Source: Bacteroidales bacterium (GTDB taxonomy: Bacteria > Bacteroidota > Bacteroidia > Bacteroidales > Paludibacteraceae). Taken from it: a DNA stretch of 7,023 bases. The notes under the pieces are model-generated. The model was not told where the DNA came from and searched no databases. It saw only the letters and a program-made list of their open reading frames with translations. The stretch lies in assembly GCA_900768725.1 (NCBI GenBank), contig CAAGDU010000187.1, positions 1 through 7,023 on the forward strand. Direction: 5' to 3'. Numbering within the stretch: the stretch's first letter is position 1; each line of letters starts with the position of its first letter. Of the stretch, positions 4,652 to 7,023 are shown in pieces. Position numbers and translations under genes: made by a program.

Positions 4652-6381
4652 GAAAGGCTCGTTGTTGGAAAGGAATCTGCTCAGTATTCGGCGGGCTACT
4701 GTTAGTTGGAATTGTATCTGCTGAGATTCCGGCAGGGTACTATGCAGAGGCGCAAGGGCTGAGCGATTCGCTGCTGCGCCAAGCCTTGTACGACACTATC
4801 CGCGGCGGCGTGCGCATACACTATGGCACGCAGGGATATGGATACTATGATGGCATATATTACCCTGGCACATGGAACTATTTCCCGCAAACCGATTTCC
4901 GCGCCGATGGTACGGTTTGGGACATGTACTCCAACACGAAACGCTATTTCACACACGATGGCGGCTCCGCATGCGGACTGGAGATAGAGCATTGCCTGCC
5001 CAAATCATGGTGGGGATGGACGAGTTCTGCCACCGGCTCCTCCAAACGCGCCTATCAAGACTTATACATACTGAACCCCGCAGATGGTAGTGCCAACGGG
5101 AATAAAAGCAACTACCCTCCCGGGCATGTGGTACAAGGAGACAAGTTTGACAACGGGTCTTTCCGTATGGATAAAGCCAAGAGTTCGCAATACGGTTGGA
5201 TATGCTTTGAGCCGGCAGAGGAATATCGCGGGGATTTTGCGCGCACCTATTTCTACGTGGCGACTGCCTATGCCGATCTACCTTTCGGCGCGGGCAGTGC
5301 GGAACTGCAACGCTATCTGACCGACAGCACCTACTTGGTGTTTAAGCCTTGGCTGGTGGAAGTGCTGCTCGATTGGCACCGCTCTGACCCCGTAAGCGAG
5401 AAAGAACGAAGACGGGCAGAGGCGGTCTTCTCCATTCAAGGCAACCGCAATCCATATATTGACTATCCCGAGTTGGTGGAGTATATCTGGGGCAACAAGA
5501 AAGGGCAGGCAGTGGATTTTGGTGCGCTGGTTTGCACGGCAGATTCCTCGTATGTACCCAACGAAGATTTTACCAACTTCGAGGCATCTGCTCCCATAGA
5601 CCTTACTTCTGCGGGATTCATCGCCCGTTGGTCAGACTTTGATACCTACTACACGCTGGATGTGTACCAACGTAGTTACACAGGACATAGCGACACAATA
5701 GTGAATATGCCGGCGATGGGGACCTCTTTTATCAACAATGCCGACAACGTCAAAATAGGTGGGCGCGTAAGTTCTACCGCAGCGGGCACTAACGCTATCA
5801 CGATGGGGGTTGGTGCAACAGATGGCTCGGTTATTGTGCACGACCTTGGACTGACGGCTCCCGCCACCCTCACTTTCCGCGCGAACATCTATAAATCCGC
5901 CACCGCAGGAGAACTCCAAATCTTCTTCAACGACCACGCCACTGCCGACACCACCATCACCCTGCCTACCTCGCGGGATGAAGTCTGGTACTCTATTCCC
6001 TTGGCTGCGGGGACAGACAGCGTAACTATACTTTCGTTCGGCGGAAGTACAGCCAAGCGGGCGTGTATGCAGGCGCTGTATGTGGTGCAAGGCGATTGGC
6101 AAGCCGCAGAGACTTCCGTTGTCGGCTATCCGCAGGAGGTACACTCGCCTTCGCAGTATGTTACTATTCCATCGGAGTTGATTGGAGAAACAATCTACTA
6201 TCGCGTGAGGACAGCAGAGGGGATAGTCAGCAACGAGATTGCTGTTGATGTGCCGCAAGCAACGGCAGCAGAGAACACTGCCGGCGATTCTGCTCGCACT
6301 CGAAAAGTGCTTCGCGGACAAGAAATCCTAATCTACCGCAATGGCGAAGAATATAACGTGTTGGGTAATCAGGTACGCTAA
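4648..6381 (+). CDS. Secreted endonuclease I-family protein with Fn3-like C-terminal region
   Basis: The 577-residue protein starts at ATG 4648, which overlaps the pssA stop by four bases (ATGA); a longer in-frame start at 4597 inside pssA is rejected because the signal peptide begins at 4648. Residues 1-25 form a signal peptide (MRKAR, then GGLLLVGIVSA, cut before Glu26). Residues about 30-290 are an endonuclease I (Vvn/EndA) domain: EIEHCLPKSWWG (112-123, catalytic His115), DLYILNPADGSANGNKSN (138-155, metal-binding Asn), RGDFAR (194-199) and NPYIDYPELVEYIWG. It should cleave DNA/RNA non-specifically outside the cytoplasm. Residues 323-341 and 513-534 look like the two halves of one Fn3 domain, separated by a beta-rich segment (about 362-484). 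The C-terminus (553-577, KVLRGQEILIYRNG and VLGNQVR) resembles tails of secreted Bacteroidales proteins, possibly a sorting or anchoring motif. Confidence 0.9.
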   Translation: MRKARCWKGICSVFGGLLLVGIVSAEIPAGYYAEAQGLSDSLLRQALYDTIRGGVRIHYGTQGYGYYDGIYYPGTWNYFPQTDFRADGTVWDMYSNTKRYFTHDGGSACGLEIEHCLPKSWWGWTSSATGSSKRAYQDLYILNPADGSANGNKSNYPPGHVVQGDKFDNGSFRMDKAKSSQYGWICFEPAEEYRGDFARTYFYVATAYADLPFGAGSAELQRYLTDSTYLVFKPWLVEVLLDWHRSDPVSEKERRRAEAVFSIQGNRNPYIDYPELVEYIWGNKKGQAVDFGALVCTADSSYVPNEDFTNFEASAPIDLTSAGFIARWSDFDTYYTLDVYQRSYTGHSDTIVNMPAMGTSFINNADNVKIGGRVSSTAAGTNAITMGVGATDGSVIVHDLGLTAPATLTFRANIYKSATAGELQIFFNDHATADTTITLPTSRDEVWYSIPLAAGTDSVTILSFGGSTAKRACMQALYVVQGDWQAAETSVVGYPQEVHSPSQYVTIPSELIGETIYYRVRTAEGIVSNEIAVDVPQATAAENTAGDSARTRKVLRGQEILIYRNGEEYNVLGNQVR

Positions 6382-7023
6382 TGCAGTTTCTGAAGCAAAA
6401 TAGAGTGTTCCTTCTGCTTTCCTTGGGGCTGATGGCTGTGTTAGGGATTGCGCTATTGGTTGTGCCCAAAGGTGAGTTGCATTTGCTGCTCTGTGATAGG
6501 CACACCGATGCTCGCGATGTGTTCTACAAGTACTATACGCAGGTAGGTGAATGGGTGCCATACGTGGTATGTTTTCTATTACTTTTCTATCGCTTTGGCT
6601 GGGCTTCCTTTACCACCTCTTGCGTCCTGCTCTCTGGGGCAGTAACGCAGGTGCTAAAGCGAATAGTGGATGCCCCGCGCCCGCTCACATGGTTTGCCGC
6701 CAACTATCCCGATGTGCAGTTGCCGCTGGTGGATGGCGTGGAGATGAGCCGCTATTTCTCTTTCCCCTCAGGGCACACCACCACCTTCTTTGCTTTCTTC
6801 TTCGCCCTCTCCATCATTGTCTGTCAACATGATAGTTCACCAGTGAGGCGGTCGGTTTGCGGAGCGGTCTTTTTCCTCCTATCGGCGTTAGGAGGCTATT
6901 CGCGCATCTATCTCTCTCAGCATTTTGCAGCGGATGTATTGGGCGGAATGGCTATCGGACTGCTCATAACGGGACTACTTTACCTGCTTTTTGCACATTG
7001 GGAGAGCAAAAAATGGTGGAAAA
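6381..7023 (+). CDS. PAP2-family lipid phosphatase (partial, cut by window end)
   Basis: The ATG at 6381 shares its A with the nuclease stop (TAATG), and the frame stays open to the window end: 214 residues seen, C-terminus missing. All three PAP2 phosphatase motifs are intact: KX6RP (Lys93 to Arg100-Pro101), PSGH (129-132) and SRX5HX3D (Ser174, Arg175, His181, Asp185). About five to six membrane segments surround them, with the active site expected on the periplasmic face. Candidate substrates are phosphatidylglycerophosphate, undecaprenyl pyrophosphate, or the lipid A 4'-phosphate as in Bacteroides LpxF-type enzymes; the sequence alone does not decide. The N-terminus with VPKGELHLLL and the pssA context fit a lipid-envelope role. 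Translational coupling to the nuclease gene is likely. The missing end is probably short, because the last visible helix (LLYLLFAHW) already follows motif 3. Confidence 0.92.
   Translation, partial: MQFLKQNRVFLLLSLGLMAVLGIALLVVPKGELHLLLCDRHTDARDVFYKYYTQVGEWVPYVVCFLLLFYRFGWASFTTSCVLLSGAVTQVLKRIVDAPRPLTWFAANYPDVQLPLVDGVEMSRYFSFPSGHTTTFFAFFFALSIIVCQHDSSPVRRSVCGAVFFLLSALGGYSRIYLSQHFAADVLGGMAIGLLITGLLYLLFAHWESKKWWK

Noticed and set aside
5632..6321. Minus-strand open frame of 229 codons over the nuclease C-terminal part
   Set aside because: The sense frame has continuous secreted-protein features to its tail; the antisense product shows no recognisable motif.
1..7023. Mobile element, defence system or phage genes
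   Set aside because: No transposase, integrase, restriction, toxin-antitoxin or phage-type protein was seen in any frame; the endonuclease is of the secreted type I family and carries a signal peptide, so it is not a defence nuclease.

Overview
The window looks like the chromosome of a member of the Bacteroidales (phylum Bacteroidota), probably an uncultured gut-type lineage. The evidence is two promoters of the Bacteroidota TTTG-N20-TAnnTTTG type, starts without convincing Shine-Dalgarno sites, a secreted endonuclease I with an Fn3-like tail and a short C-terminal motif typical of this group, and intergenic DNA filled with short-period repeats. The assignment rests on these features only; no search was possible.

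Layout. Positions 1-306 hold no gene. They contain two 63-bp direct repeats with a C/G-rich imperfect hairpin, then two copies of a 24-bp 'head' sequence followed by 7-bp repeats. Next comes a short-chain dehydrogenase (307-1110, +). A repeat-derived palindrome follows (1142-1187), then a 58-residue winged-helix-like protein on the minus strand (1262-1438). Further repeat copies precede a radical SAM protein (1506-2417, -). A divergent promoter region (2456-2534) separates it from an AmpG-like MFS permease (2542-3870, +). The rest is plus-strand: phosphatidylserine synthase pssA (3941-4651), a secreted endonuclease I-family protein (4648-6381), and a PAP2-family phosphatase cut by the window end (6381 to beyond 7023).

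How the genes may work together. pssA, the nuclease gene and the PAP2 gene are translationally coupled by ATGA and TAATG overlaps, so they are almost certainly one transcript, possibly with the permease upstream. Three of these four products are membrane proteins of lipid or cell-wall metabolism. PssA makes phosphatidylserine, the precursor of phosphatidylethanolamine; the PAP2 protein removes phosphate from a lipid; the AmpG-like permease may recycle muropeptides. The nuclease is exported and probably degrades external DNA or RNA for nutrients. The radical SAM protein and the small winged-helix protein lie on the same strand, 67 bp apart, and may be co-transcribed; their targets are unknown.

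I see no phage, transposase, CRISPR, tRNA, rRNA or recognisable defence system. The most noteworthy items are the short winged-helix gene, the 7-bp and 9-bp repeat families (one of which runs in frame through the permease linker), the Cys-rich C-terminus of the radical SAM protein, the nearly leaderless permease promoter, and the insertion of a beta-sandwich-like segment in the Fn3-like tail of the nuclease.
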